A DNA stretch of 64,000 bases from contig NC_019866.2 of the NCBI RefSeq assembly GCF_002234675.1, forward strand, positions 25,707,031 through 25,771,030. Direction: 5' to 3'. The translations under genes and the position numbers were made by a program. The notes beneath the pieces were generated by a model. That model saw nothing but the letters and a program-made list of their open reading frames with translations. It was not told where the DNA came from and made no database searches. Of this stretch, positions 34,011-47,400 are shown in pieces. The number at the start of each line of letters is the position of its first letter. The stretch's first letter is position 1. This stretch comes from Oryzias latipes (Eukaryota > Chordata > Actinopteri > Beloniformes > Adrianichthyidae).

Positions 34011-36293
34011 ACACATCCAGTTCAAAGTTGACTGAGGCGCGTTGTGCTTAGCGTGGGTGTAGATGGATTACAGTATTGGGGGGGGCACGTCTCAACACTG
34101 TTTATCTACAATGTGTAGATACAAGAAAAAAAACGATTCCATTGAAACACAGAAGCTCTAATGCAGACAGCACAGCAGTAGTGAAGCTCCGGGTGTGTGT
34201 TTGTGTTTCGTTGTGTGTTTGTGGACACGCCTCACTGTAGAAAGGCGTTTCCTTAGAGACCGTGGGGTCACTCTCTCTTGTTCCTTCTCCACCTATAAAG
34301 TCAGATGAGTGAGGAAGAAACCCCAAAAATGATGGCGTGCGGACATGGAGAGGATTCTGAGACAGGAACTGCAGGATCCAAACTCACTTTAGCTTCATGG
34401 TGGTCGTCATGACAACGTGAAGAACAGGTCATCATGCTTTTTGTCCTGGTTCGGTTTGACGTGTAACACAAAGGGGCAGGTTTCTCTGTCTTATGAACCT
34501 TTTCTCCTTTTCTGCAGACACAAAGCTGCGACATGTTCAACTCCCAGTCACTGACCTTTGACCTTTCACAGCTCTACCGCCATGATTTCAAAATAAGGTT
34601 ATAGGACCACAGTCTGCTGCAGTGTCTGCCACCTGAACCACAGTCTGGTCTCTTTTCCTGCACACATAGGAATGATTTAACTTCAACCGCTTTCTCCTGA
34701 TTAACCTGGCAGACAGGTCCCCCCCGCCCTCCACACGCCCCTCCCTCACCTCACACCCCTGAAAACAATGTGTTTGGACCTGCAGGCATTGTCACTGACG
34801 GACAGATGCTGTGAGGATAGCCAGCCCCTCCCACCTGTGGGTCCCACCTGCCAGTGGAATCTGAATTATGCACCTTTCTAGGCATGGCTCCTCATACGTG
34901 CCTGCAGACTCACCTGCACTGTCAGCACAACACAAACACCAGCATTTCACCTGCTACCATGGCAACAGCAGGAACTGTCACCTAAACATTCTGAGCAAAA
35001 TCCTTTAAAACGGGGTTTAGTGACAAACAGGGAAGGAATTGTTTTAAAGGTGCTCCTGCTGCTTGTTCGTGTCTGTGTGAGTCTTTGCTGGAATGTGAGA
35101 TGATGCCTTGCTCAACAGGGCAGAGTGCTTGAACCGGCACAGAAAGGGAGGAAACTTTCTGCTCTGATGCAGGAAAGCAGCAGCCTCCCAGACGTGACCA
35201 TCAGGAGAACCTCACAGTGGCGTTTATCACCACCGTTTCTACTTTCTATGACCACCCCCCAGCCCCCATGCTCTCCAACGGAAGACCTCGCCCCCCGCCC
35301 CCCATGCCAGGACCCTCCACAGCCAGCATGCGCCCTGTTCAGACTGCTGTGAACACGCGGTCCTCTCTGAGCTGCACGCGTGCTGGCAGGGTTATCATGC
35401 AGTTAATATGTAAGGACATGAGACATTGCACCCTGCCCTGATCCCCCGCCCCACCCAGCCTCCCCCCCCTCAGTGGGAGGTAGAAGAATGCAGTGACAGC
35501 TTGCTGTGTACACTATCACCTTTGCTTTGACGCCAGGGTGTGGTCCAGTTTCCACAAGAACAGGTGGAATTCAGCCTGAGTGACGTTGATCCTCCAGAAC
35601 TAGTTCTCTGACATTTTAGAGCGGAGACTTTTGGAGTTTAGCCTTAAAGTTCATGTCAGGAAGAAACGGGAGCTCTTCAATCAGAAGGGACTGTGAGCAA
35701 AAAGAAATCAAAAGTAACAGGCATGATCAACTCCACAGAGAAAACTAAATGTAAAACAGGAATCTATGACAAACAATACTGCTCCTGTTTGAAACATGAG
35801 AACGTTTCCAAAGGCAAAACCTTTCAACCAGCAACAGAACAGGAGGAAGACTGTCCTGCTGAACCGCTTTCATTTTCTCACATCAGTTGAAATCCGTTGG
35901 TATTTGAAGGTTGGCACCGGCGTCGACTTTCCACAGACGGATTTATGAAGACATGAGAGCTCGTTCTGCGTTTGGGGTCATTGATACGTCTCTATGAATG
36001 GATCACTGCTGATTGGTCATTATTCTTGCTTTGATTGCTTGAAATAAAACACTTCAAATCAAATCAAATTCAGAATCATGCAGCGTTTCATACAAAGTTG
36101 TTGTGGTTTCAGGCGTTTCTCTTCCTGCTTCACGGATGGATTTCAGTCCTTTTCAGGTTGTTTTTGATCAACCAATCCCATCATCCTTTTGCATCCTTAG
36201 AATCTGTGCTTGGAATCTGTTTTCCAGTAACACTGAAGAGGCAGGAGCCGATCATTCTGTTTTAATGACAGTCCCACACTTTGTTTTTTAACT
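34011..36293. other. Intergenic nags-ppl, middle
   Basis: No gene I recognise. An exon-like open stretch at 35125-35352 is Pro-rich in one frame and has no supporting splice context that I trust. Confidence 0.4.
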
Positions 36294-36445
36294 TGTCCTG
36301 TCCAACAGCTGGGCAGACAGAAGAGGACTGAGGGCCTCTTGTGTTGGACATATTTTACTTTAACAAGAGGGGTTATGAACCTACAGACAAACCAGAGGTA
36401 TGTCTGAATAAACCCCCTTTTGGAATCCAGGCCAAACTTTATTCA
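36294..36445 (-). mobile_element. GC-rich interspersed element, copy 3 (3' end only)
   Basis: Reverse complement of 28010-28165: acttgtcctgtccaacagct, gcctcttgtgttggacatat and gtatgtctgaataaaccccc are shared. Confidence 0.75.
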
Positions 36446-36818
36446 GTTTAATCATATTTGAAGAATGTTTGTGTGACGGAAAAGGAAAGGAGGGAAGAAG
36501 AGTTTTTCTCCCAGATCCATCCCTCTGTAAATGCTGGAGATGGTGTGTTCCTGGAGGTCAGAGGTCAGAGAAAGCATTTCCTTAAGCTGTTGTTTAATTC
36601 AAATGTCATAAATTGGTTTCACGACCAAATTCAGCAAATTCCCAAAAAACAGACACTTTGTCTTAACTGTAAAAACAGAACAGCCCATAGAGGCGACAGG
36701 CACGTGACACGGAAGGCTTTTCCATGAAAGAACTCCCGCCTTCTGCGGCTTCAGGTGAGGCTGAAACCTTTCAGAGAATCTCTGATCTCTGCTGCGTTCT
36801 GACCGCAGGTGAAACAGG
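36446..36818. other. Upstream of ppl
   Basis: No gene or repeat recognised. Confidence 0.4.
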
Positions 36819-36924
36819 ACAGACCGCAGTCCTGACGGTCACACCTCATCCATGCACGCGCGCGCGCACAGGACAGACCACAGTCCTGACGGTCACACCT
36901 CATCCATGCACGCGCGCGCGCACA
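36819..36924. repeat. 52-bp tandem duplication with (CG)n
   Basis: Two copies of a 52-bp unit starting ggacagacc and ending catgcacgcgcgcgcgcaca, with one g/a difference. It lies 240 bases before the ppl start. Confidence 0.95.
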
Positions 36925-37165
36925 GGCGTGTTCTGCCCGCCCATCCGTCCCGGTGCTACAGGTATGTTGAAGTTGTTTCGGGGCGTGGCTTGTCACTGTT
37001 GGCAGCCAGGTGTGCGCGTCGCGCCTGCGCCTCGGTGACATTGATTGTGAAGGACGCGCAGACACGCCCCTCAAACAACACCTGCGGCGCGAGCGCAGCG
37101 CACCTCATTCTGTCTCACCTGGATCCCGCGAGCGGCTGGTTGTAGGAGCTTACAGGTGATCCGCC
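36925..37165 (+). promoter_or_regulatory. ppl: CpG-rich ppl promoter and leader region
   Basis: A CpG-dense 240 bases directly before the ppl ATG, with GC-box-like ggggcgtgg and cacgcccctc and no obvious TATA. Promoter identity is inferred from position and composition. Confidence 0.5.
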
Positions 37166-37215
37166 ATGCTGAAGAAGAAGAGCAAGTCCTCGGCGGTCAC
37201 GCCGCCCAAACCCAC
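37166..37215 (+). CDS. ppl: ppl exon 1
   Basis: MLKKKSKSSAVTPPKP plus two bases; donor gtgagt. Lys-rich short N-terminus. Confidence 0.85.
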
Positions 37216-38429
37216 GTGAGTCTTGCGCGTGTTAGTCTGGGAGATTTTTGTCCTGGTTGTGGGTTCAAACCTCTGGAATCGAGGGCCGCGTGCACGCTCC
37301 TGCAGCTGGAGGAACAGCTGAGGTGCGCGCGCCGATCCTGTGATTCTCCGTCATCAGGTCATGTTCTCCTGGGTTCTGTTGTTCAGCAGTTCTGGTGTTT
37401 AGAGAAGGTTCTCCATTTGGACTCTGATGTCTTCCTGGAGTCCAGAGTGGGACTTTATGGCAGTCCAAGGAGATCCACTGTCCTGCTGCCGAGTCCTGGG
37501 CTGATGGACCCGTTCTGGGGTCTGTGTCAGGGGTTCCATGTGAACACAGATGTTTCTTTGCCTTCAGCAAAGTCCTGCAGGGACTGAGGCAGTGTTCCTG
37601 TGGATCTTTCCGTGCTGTGGTGGAGTGGATCCCTGTGAAATCCACCCTGCTCCTGCTGCCACGCCCTCTTCTCAGGACAGAGCTCTCAGCCGCTGCACGA
37701 TTCCCAGACCCATCGAATGTGTAGGACTTCAACAGGAGGCGTGTCGTTGCAGAAGAGTCCAGACAGGGAGCTTCCTGTCCCTGAAAAGAGGGAAAATGGG
37801 GTGGGGGGTGGCATGGGGGGCTTTAGAGCTACTGACTTTGAGTTGGAAGGTTTCAAACCTTTCTGCCATCAGCAGAGAGCAACTGAACCAGGTTGTGGTT
37901 CTCAGCAGACCTTTGGTGTCTGTTGGAACGCCGAATCCTTCATCAACCTTGGCAGATCAGCTTTGTGTGAAAGGAGCCCCCCCCCCTTGGATGAAGCTAC
38001 ACAAACGTTCTGCCAGCGGCTTCCACAGCACTCGGCACCTGTTCAAACTCGTCTCTGAGTGCCAAGCGTTGAATGACGGCGTTTGTGCTCACCTGCTGGA
38101 GGGAACGGGCCGCTCTGCTTCTCAATAGGCGCCCTGTCTGTTTTTCATGAGGCGCAGACGAGTGCACGCCATCTGCACGGCCTCATGGTTACCAGTGTGG
38201 TTGGCCGACGGTGGCATGAAGAACAGAAGGTCCAGTCTCAGCCCTTTGACCTGCATGTGATCCATGACTGGAGGTGTGAACATGTGTGACCTTCAGCATT
38301 TTCATTTCTGAAGTTTGGTTTGTGAGACGCACCGTCCGGCCTGACAGGGGAATGTGGGGGAATCAGACGTGTTGTCATCTCACAGCGCCACACCAAACCT
38401 GCTGCCACTCCATGTATTGTATACTTTAG

Positions 38430-38465
<36 letters not shown>

Positions 38466-41400
38466 AGCTGGCGGAGTTAAGTCGGTGCAAATGACTTCAA
38501 AGTCAACACGCTTTTATTTTGAAAGCAACACATTAGTTCTTCATCCAACCCTGCAGCAGAAAACAAACCGGATGCAGCGGCTGTTCTTCATTTTGTTTCA
38601 ATTCACGACGTCTAGAAGTTTTTTGCAGTTTGGGGGGGGGGGCTATGTCTTCAACAAACATTGGGCCCCTTTGTGGAAGAACTCTGTTCTTCTGTCTTCT
38701 AACGCCGCCTCTCAGCGCTGAAGGCAGAAAAACTCGGGTTGTTTTTAGTCGATCTGTCAGTTTGGCTGTAGACAGTTGGGCTCCGTGCACAACGTGCACG
38801 TGCAGGCTCAACAGACCTGTTCTGTGGGTTTCTACAGGAGGTGCATGTTGTGAGTCAACGTGCACGCTCATTGTGTGGCCTGACAGGGAGTGTCTGCTGG
38901 GTGGCATTACGAAGCAACCTGAAGGGCCAGATTCCTTCACATGTCAGCTGTAACCTTCCCCGGCCACGCCCTCCTGGAGGCTGTGGTCTGAACTGTGGGT
39001 CTGCAGGGCATGAAGCGTGAAAGTGGCTTCCAGCTGATCTCTGCTGCTTGAAAAGCCTAAATAATCCGCATGTGTGTCTGTCTTGAAGTGCCGCCCCCAC
39101 GGAGCTGAGCGTTCTGGTCGAGAAGCTGCAGAAGAACGCCGACAAAGTGGAGAGGAACATCATGGAGATCGAGCAGAACCTGAACAAGGTACAAAGGAGG
39201 GTCCAGGACGCCGATGTTTGAGATCCTCAACCAGACTGTTGGTTCTGGGCTGGTTCTAAGAACCAGAGCACAGCTGGTCTTGAACAATGTGACCATAGAA
39301 CAGAATCCCTCACTCTTTAGACTTCAATGACATGTCTGTGGAAATGGTGAATGATGAACACTTGTATAGTGCTTGTCTACCCAAAGGCCCAAAGTGCTTT
39401 ACAGTCACATTCACACACTCATGGCAGCCTTCATTTTCCAGGAAAGAAAAACAAAAATCCATCAGATTGAGTTGCAACTAATTTGGTAGCAGTGATGGCT
39501 CTGACGTCATTGTCGAGCTGGACCGCCTGGCAGACGTGCACCACAGTACCTTTACCCAGATCTGAAGACAGTTGTGCTGTACCAGAGAAGGTCACGAGGT
39601 CAACGTTCTGTCAGTCTTCTAATCTGACAAAACGGGGAACATTTGCTTCATTCAAACATGAAGGCTGGTCCGTCTAGTCTGTAGTTGAGTGTCTGCTGGA
39701 AATGTAGACGAACCAAAGTCTGCTTGACCAAACGCATTCAAACCCAACTCTCTCAGCAGTTATGTCATTAACATGAGGACAAAAATGTCTGCCAAAAGGA
39801 AATAAAAACTTTGACTTGGTGGTGTAGACTAGTCATGAGACTCTGACGCGAGTAAACGCTCCAGCACAGCATCATGTCTTGTATCTAGGTCCAGTACAGA
39901 ACGATTCGTTTGAAAGTAGCCATCTTGGTTTTCTGCAGGACGTGTGTAAGATCAACGAAGGCAAACAGCCGCTGTACCAGGACGACACCAACAAGAGGAT
40001 CCTCAACTCCCTGGAGCTGCTGGACGCCCTGGATGAGGACGCCGTGAACACCAAGCGCCTCCTCCACCCGCAGGCTGAGATGATCCAGCAGGAGTGAGTT
40101 CTTCATGCGTGTTCTGGGACGCTAGCATGTGGGTTCAGACCCTTCCTCAGGAAGAGGAGGAGAATCCTGAGGAAGGGTCTTCCAGACAGAAATGCAGCTT
40201 TTTGACCGTCACCATTACAGATTACGATGGTTACAGACTTAATAATTAATATACACTGAATAATGTGACAGTGTGTGTTGTGACTACACATTTACGCTAA
40301 CATTCTAAGAGAGGAATTGCATCATTCATCAGGATTAAATGGATTTTCTGCACGTGAAGCTGCGTGTTTCCTAAAGGATGTCTGTGTGTTCAGCATGAAG
40401 CAGCTGCGTGAGAGGGTGATGAAGCTGAAGGAGGACCACTACCACATTTACCAGCTGATCCGCTCAGAGGGGGTGCCCACCATCAACTGGGGAAACATGA
40501 TGGATGAGAAGCTGGTGAGACGCTGAAGAGGGTTTCCTGAAAGGTTCATGTGAAGAGCTCACATCTCCATCAGTGAGCAGAACTGCATGACAGACACCAA
40601 CCCCAGGTTTCTTCCTCAGGAAAAACTGGACTCTAAAGGCTTTGGCCAGGACCTGCCAACTGTGGAGGCCGAGGTGGTGGAGCATAACATCTTCCATGGG
40701 GAGGTGGAGGCTCTGGCCCCTCACATCTCTGCCAGCGGAGACAAGGTGGGATGAGTTCCCTTCCTCCCGATCCCCTTCAGACAATCGACTGAGCTCCTTC
40801 TGACAGTCTCAATAGTTCATAGTTCCACGAACCAAATGCAAAGAGCAGACATGTTTATTCTGTTTAAGAGCAATAACTGAACTATTTACTGGTGTATTTA
40901 AACCTATGTGTGATTTGCAACCAGTTTTTATGGCTGACTGTCCTATGTTTGATGAATCTTTGTATAGATCACGTTTAAGTTTTGATATCATTTCTGCTTT
41001 GATTGCTTAAAATAAACCAAAGGTGGATGCAAATTCTGGACAGCTGCAGTCAGCTGTTTGCAGAACATAGTTTGGGGGGTGTCCACCTCCATGTCCTGGT
41101 GGTCCTGGCTGCTGTTACCTGGATCAGGTGGATTCCTGCTGTAGTTCAGAAAAGGAGCGGGACAGCGGCCCTGGGGGCCCGGACCTGTGTAATCCAGCTT
41201 TGTGATGAAGGGACCTCTCTGTGTTTCTGCAGGAATATGTCAGCAGTCTGCAGATGAAGTACAACAAGCTGCTGGTGAGAAACGGTTTCCACTCATCCCT
41301 TCAGTTCAGTTTATGAATCCGTCTCAGAGCAGGAAGGAACGATCAGAGCTCTGAAGGTCTCTCTGTGTCACACGCTCCTTTCAACATGCTAGCAGCTGTA

Positions 41401-44400
41401 GGATTCAGCCTGGGACACGGAGGCGTCAGTGCTTTCACCCACTCTTGCGCTCCCTGAGCCCTCCAAATGTGTTCCTGTCTGATCTAGACCAGCTCCAGCG
41501 CTCGCCAGCGAGACCTGCTGAGTCTGCGCGACTACATGCTGCGCTGCACCAACGAGCTGTACTGGATGGACCAGCAGGCGGAGGAGAGGATCAACTATGA
41601 CTGGAGCGACCTCAACCTGGACTACCCAGCCCGCAAGAGGCACTATGAGGTAGCTAGAGTCTTTTAGGACACCAAGTCCCTCCAAAAGGGATTCCAAGTG
41701 ATTAATGAAACGCCATCTCACTCTTCAGAACTTCATCAGCAGATGTTTGGAGTCTAAAGAAATCGGTATAACGGCTCTGAACAATGATGGAGAAAAGCTG
41801 ATTAGTGACCAGCATCCAGGGAAGGCTGTCATTGAGGTACGTTCAGAGCGTCAGCATCTGACTCCCATGATGCTTCAGTGGAGATCTCACCCACTAGTGG
41901 ACCTTAATGTTCAAACTTCTGACTGACCTGCAGCAGTTAGCAGCACGCAGGCTGTTGCTGTGACTGTTGCTGACAAATCCTCTGTTTCACTGAACGTTTT
42001 CTTTTGGGGTGAGCTGGCGGCCTGTCTGCAGTGAACAGGGCATTGTGTTCTGCATCCTGATTGGCTGCAGATCATTGTTAATCTTCTCTGCGCTGCGTCT
42101 CCCCACAGAATGTGTTTAGTTTGTCAGTTTTACAGCCTTAAAACATCTGGAATCCTTCCTCACAGATTTCATCCATCGCAGGTTATTTTTCGATCATGAC
42201 CCCACGTTAAACGGTCGACCGCTGCACAGATGGATGGATAACGTTTACATTTAGTCATCCTCCACTGTGAGGACCAACCGGTGGCTTAACAAGCACTTAA
42301 AGGACTGATGCGTTTGTTCATCGCCTAGTGGCTACGGCGTGCCGATGGCCCCCTTTACATCGTTATCAGAGCTGTTTTTTATGGCGGTTTGATGTTCGAA
42401 CCCGGCTGGCCCATGTCTTCCAGACGTGACTGTTTTGTTCTCTGATTTAGGCTCATATGGAAGCAGTTCATGCTGACTGGAAGGAGTACCTAAACCTGCT
42501 TATTTGTGAAGAAAACCACCTGAAGCACATGGACGAATACCACCAGGTAAGACATGACATGAAGTGCTTTGACTGCCGTATTTACAGGCAGGTGAGGCTC
42601 ACCTGTTTCTCTATGCAGTTCAACAAGGAGGCACGTGACACCCAGGACCTACTGAAACGGCTGGAAACCGAGATCAGCCAGAAGTACAACCCCGAATTTA
42701 AGGATGTTTATCAGATGGAAGGCCTCATCAGTGAGCTGGACGTAGGTGTTCTGCAGTCCAGACTGCAGCTGACCTGTGCAGAGCTGAAGCTAAGACGTCC
42801 TGCTTCTGTGTCTGCAGGATCAAGCTAAGGCAATGGACCATCTGGATGAACGGGTCAAGGCTCTGCAGAAGCGAAGCCTGCAGGTTCTCCCTCTGAGGTA
42901 CCGCAGGGAAACGCTCCAGAAGCTGCTGCCCATTGAAGCTCTGTGCGAGTATGACACCGACGAGGTACGCGCCACGTTCACTGCAGCTGCTGCTTCAGGG
43001 TTTGCTGTTTGGTTTGTGTTGCACTTTCATGACAAGAGAGGCTACACTGCTGCAGATGAGTACTATGGATACTGTTACTTTCAGAAAACGGCTTTATGGG
43101 TATTTTCAGCATAAAGCAGGTACAAAGTCTGAGAGGAACTGAAGAACACTTCTCATTATCCACTCTCTATAACAACCCCTGCCCAAAACCAGGAACAAGC
43201 CTTACATAATTAGCCAGATTTCTTTCCGTCAGGACATTTGGAAGCAGTTCTGTTGCTGTGACTGGAATGCATCAGTCAGGACGCAGGGGGCGATGCAGCA
43301 GCAACTTGCTCCATTTTCTCAACAATTATCTGTTGAAACGTGTGTCTGCTGCGCTGATAAAAAGGAGAAACGTAATATTTGTTGGATTTATGATGATGCT
43401 GAAGAAGTGTGAAGAAGAGCAGAGATGTTTCTGGTTCACCAAGGATCTGTAGAGCAGGTTGCAGTGGAAACAGTTTATTTTTCTATGACTATGGAGGTGT
43501 GGCTTATTTGGACTGTTTTGTAAAGGACACATTCTTTAATAAAACAGCTTTTGTCACAAATCTCAGTTTGAACGCTGTACTTTAGGCCTTTAGTAGATAG
43601 AACGCCGTCAGAGGGTCGCAGACAGCATCTTCCGTGTTCCTAGCCAACAAAGTGAAGGAGCAGCAAAATATTTTGGAACAGAGACATGGATAGTCTGAAG
43701 GAAACGTCAGCTTCTGCACCCAGACTGGTTTAAGGGGGGGGGGGGGGGGGGGGCTTCCAAAAACCGGGACGAATGCTGCTCATTCACACACAAATCGTTG
43801 ACGGTTCTAATGGAGCCGGCTCAAACGATGCCGGTGGCTCCAAGATCCATGCTATTAAGGTCTTTGGCTAAATCTAGTTTATCATGACAAATACAGGTAA
43901 ACATAGTGATTCACCCCACAGAACAAAAACCAAAATGAGCCTGTTATCTTCTCAATGGTTCCCTTTTTTGTCTGGGTTAGAGGAGAGCAGGTTTCATCAC
44001 TTTTACCTGAAAGGAGGCAGCATCCTTTTTATTCCTTAGGAGAACTTCTGTGTTCTTCTGCACTCTTGAGTCTTGAGGAGAAGATGTCATCTGCAGCCAA
44101 AATGACCACATTGAATTTGTTCAGGGCCAGATCCAGCGTGGGGAGAGGTACACTCTTCTGAGGAACAACGGCACACGGTGGGACGTGAAGGATGCAGCTG
44201 GACGTAAACTGACCGCCCCTGCAGTCTGCTTTTTGATCCCTCCCACCGACCCGGAGGCTGTGGCTGTGTCTGACAAGTAGGTCACCTTTCCTCACCCTAA
44301 TGATCTAAAGCATTAAACAGGAGGAACACAGCTGAGGAGCCCACAGGAAGATCAGCCCACACCTGTAAATGCTGCTCTCCAAAGAGTAGAAACTGTTTTA

Positions 44401-47400
44401 AAAAGCTTAAAGAGCTTAATCTCAGCGTTTGTGCTCACAGACTGGTCAGCCAGCAGAAGGCTGTCAAGCAGAAAACAGCCAGCTGCAAAGCGTCTCTGCA
44501 GAAGCGCTTTAATGAGCTGCAGAAGGAGATTGGAGCTGGGACAGGTAAAGCACAGACTGACTGTTGCAGTAAACATCACAAAGCATCTCCGTCCTCAGCG
44601 GGCTCAGACCTCAGCTTTGTTTCTACTCTGACTGTAGACAAGGAGGAGCAGCAGTGCCGCCAGCTGATGGCCGGTTTGGATAAAGTCGTCACCGACTTAG
44701 ACAAACAGGAAAAAGCTATTTATGCACGAGTGCGCCCACCGCTGGAACAAAGCCGGCCACTGCAAGACGGCGCTGACCGCCTGCAGGACATGAAGGTAAG
44801 GGTCCTCATTGATCCTGCTGGTAGACACTTCCAGCTTTAACAGACTCATTCACGCTCTTCCAATGCTTTCCTGCAGGACATCTCTGCAGCTGTTGACAAG
44901 ATTAAACCAGAAAAGTCCTCCAAGGTGGAAGAGGCCAGACGCTTCCTGGTCTCTAATTCCAAGTGTGCCAGTGCCCCTCAGCTCCACAGCAAGGCGGATG
45001 AGACGGAGAAGAAGTGTGCCAAGGTGGAGCAGCTTCTACAGTGCTCCCAGGAGAAGTATGGCATGTTTTTGGCTTTTCAAGTCCCAACTCAGACAGTCTC
45101 TGCCCAAGGTTTGCTTCACTGCATTCATCTAAAACGTGACATTTCTTTAGGCTAAAAAATTCCCACCAGCTGGAGATGTCTATTCAAAATGGAAAAGCTT
45201 TAATATCCACATATGAGAACAAACTGGCCAGGGAGGAAGTTGCCCCACGGGACATGTCCTCATTGGAAAAAACTCAGCGAGAACTTGCTGTAAGTTCCAT
45301 TCGTGGATGTTCAGCTGGCATCACAGCGAGCCACAGATTTTCATCACATTCTCATGCTGCTCCTCCAGAGTATGGCTTCAGATCTGAGGTCCAAGAGCTC
45401 AGTGATGGCGGAGTTGGAAGAAAACCTGCGTTCAGCCAGAAACAGTTGCAACAACATGACCTCCAGGTTTCATGAGCACTGTCCAGACATTGAACGACAG
45501 GAAGCGGATGTGCAGAAACTCAACAAGCGTTTCAACAACCTCAACAGGCAGATCGATGCCAGGTGAGTCAGTGAGAAAGAGGAACTGCAGCTATCCAGGC
45601 CTACAGTCTCCACAGCCGATTTCTCTGCTGCCCCCCACAGGTCCCAGAGCTTGCAGAGAGCCAAAATGGCATACAACAACTACCAGAACGACTACGACAA
45701 CTTGAACAGCTGGCTGTCTCGTGTCCCAAACTATGAGCCCAGAGAAACTGATGATCTCAGACAGGTGGAGACTAAGCTGAAGAACCAGAGGGTGAGATCA
45801 CCACCTTTACACGAGCTGTGCTGTGGAAGAATACAGTCACTGAAACATGTGTTGACTCCAGCAAAACTCCTTTTCTGCAGAACTTGCTCTCTGACATCAC
45901 AAGGAAGGAGTCAGACTTGAACAACGTCTCCAAAAATGCCAAGCTGTACCAACAGGCTGTGAAGGTACAGATATCCCTCTGACTCCCTAAACTAAACTAA
46001 ACTGAAGTGAGGTGGAGGTCAAATGTTTACAAGTTTTGTCTGCAGGACTATGAGGCTGAAACAGAGAAGTTCAAGTCAGTCTTGGATCTTGAGGATGGTC
46101 TTGTACCTCAGAGCTACAAGAGAAGCAGACTGGAATCACCTGCAGTGAAAGTCAAAGAAGATGTGAGGCGCTGCCGTCAATGACACTGCTCTCTCTCTTT
46201 CATCTGATTCAGCCTTCGTGATTGGCTGTCAGACACCACCACCTAATCCAGACGTTTCCTTTAATTCTGCGTCTGTGCTTTTTCTCAGTGAAAGCAGAAA
46301 GGGAACCGCTGTGATGGCTGTCAATCATTGTTGAAACAAAGATGTCTTCTTCTAACACTTTCAGGAAGCTGAAATTGAGTCCAAGTTCACAGAAGTGAAC
46401 GCCGTAAACAAGCAGAGGCTCCAGAATCTTGAATTTGCACAAAGCCTTTTAAAACAGGTAACATTATTTACCACGTTTGTAGCATCTGCACGCAAACCAA
46501 ACAAATCTATGCCGATGATATAATATTCTCACTCTTCATTCAGCAACCCGAGGTCCCTATGATCCAGTCTACAAATGTGCAGTCTGTCCATGCCGCTCCT
46601 CCAGGGGAGGAGCCTTGGAGAATCAGGAAGCAGCTGGAAGATGAGACTCAGAGGAGAGAACAACTTGAGAAGGAAATCAAGAGCATCCAGACCAACATTT
46701 ATGAACTGGAAGGACAAAAGCCCCAGGACACCATCGTGAAGAAGGAACTAATCAAAAATGTTCCAGACCCACAGCTGGAGGAAGAGGTTCATAAGGTCCA
46801 GCAGAAGCTGTCAGAGGAGCGCCGCAACACCCATGTCCTGGAAAACGACTTGGAGGTGCTGAGGCTTAAGTTGCGTGGCCTGGAGACCGAGCTCAAAGAG
46901 GGGGCGCAGCAGTACACTGTAAAGGAGGTGCTACGTATCGAGAGGGACAGGGGGCAGGAAGAGGAGGTCCGCAAACTTCGCGATGAGCTGGAAGAGCTTA
47001 GAAGGCAGAAGATGATGAAAGACAATGAGCTGACTCAGATAAAAAAGCAAGTGACCCTCCTGGCTGAGGAGAAAAACAAAGAACAGGAGGTGATCACCGA
47101 GGAGCAAGTGATCAAAGTTCAGAATGACCCCCAGCTTCAGTCTGAGTACCGGCTCCTGCTTGAAAGGAAGCAAAAAGAGACGGATAGTAGAAAAGAGCTG
47201 GAAGACGAACTGAAGTTTCTCCAGGAGAAGCTCCGAAGGCTGGAGAAGGAGAAGGCCATGGCAGAGGAGAAGATTTCCATCAAGGAGGTGCTTAAAGTAG
47301 AGAAAGATATGGCTCTGGAAAGGGAGGTAGAAAACCTCCGGAGACAGTATGAGGATGAGAAGTCCAAACGCAGATCCTCTCAGCGGGAAAAGTCTGACCT

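Noticed and set aside
37550-38128. 192-codon plus-strand frame in ppl intron 1
   Set aside because: No motif, no fit to ppl phase, and other frames of the same DNA are also open.
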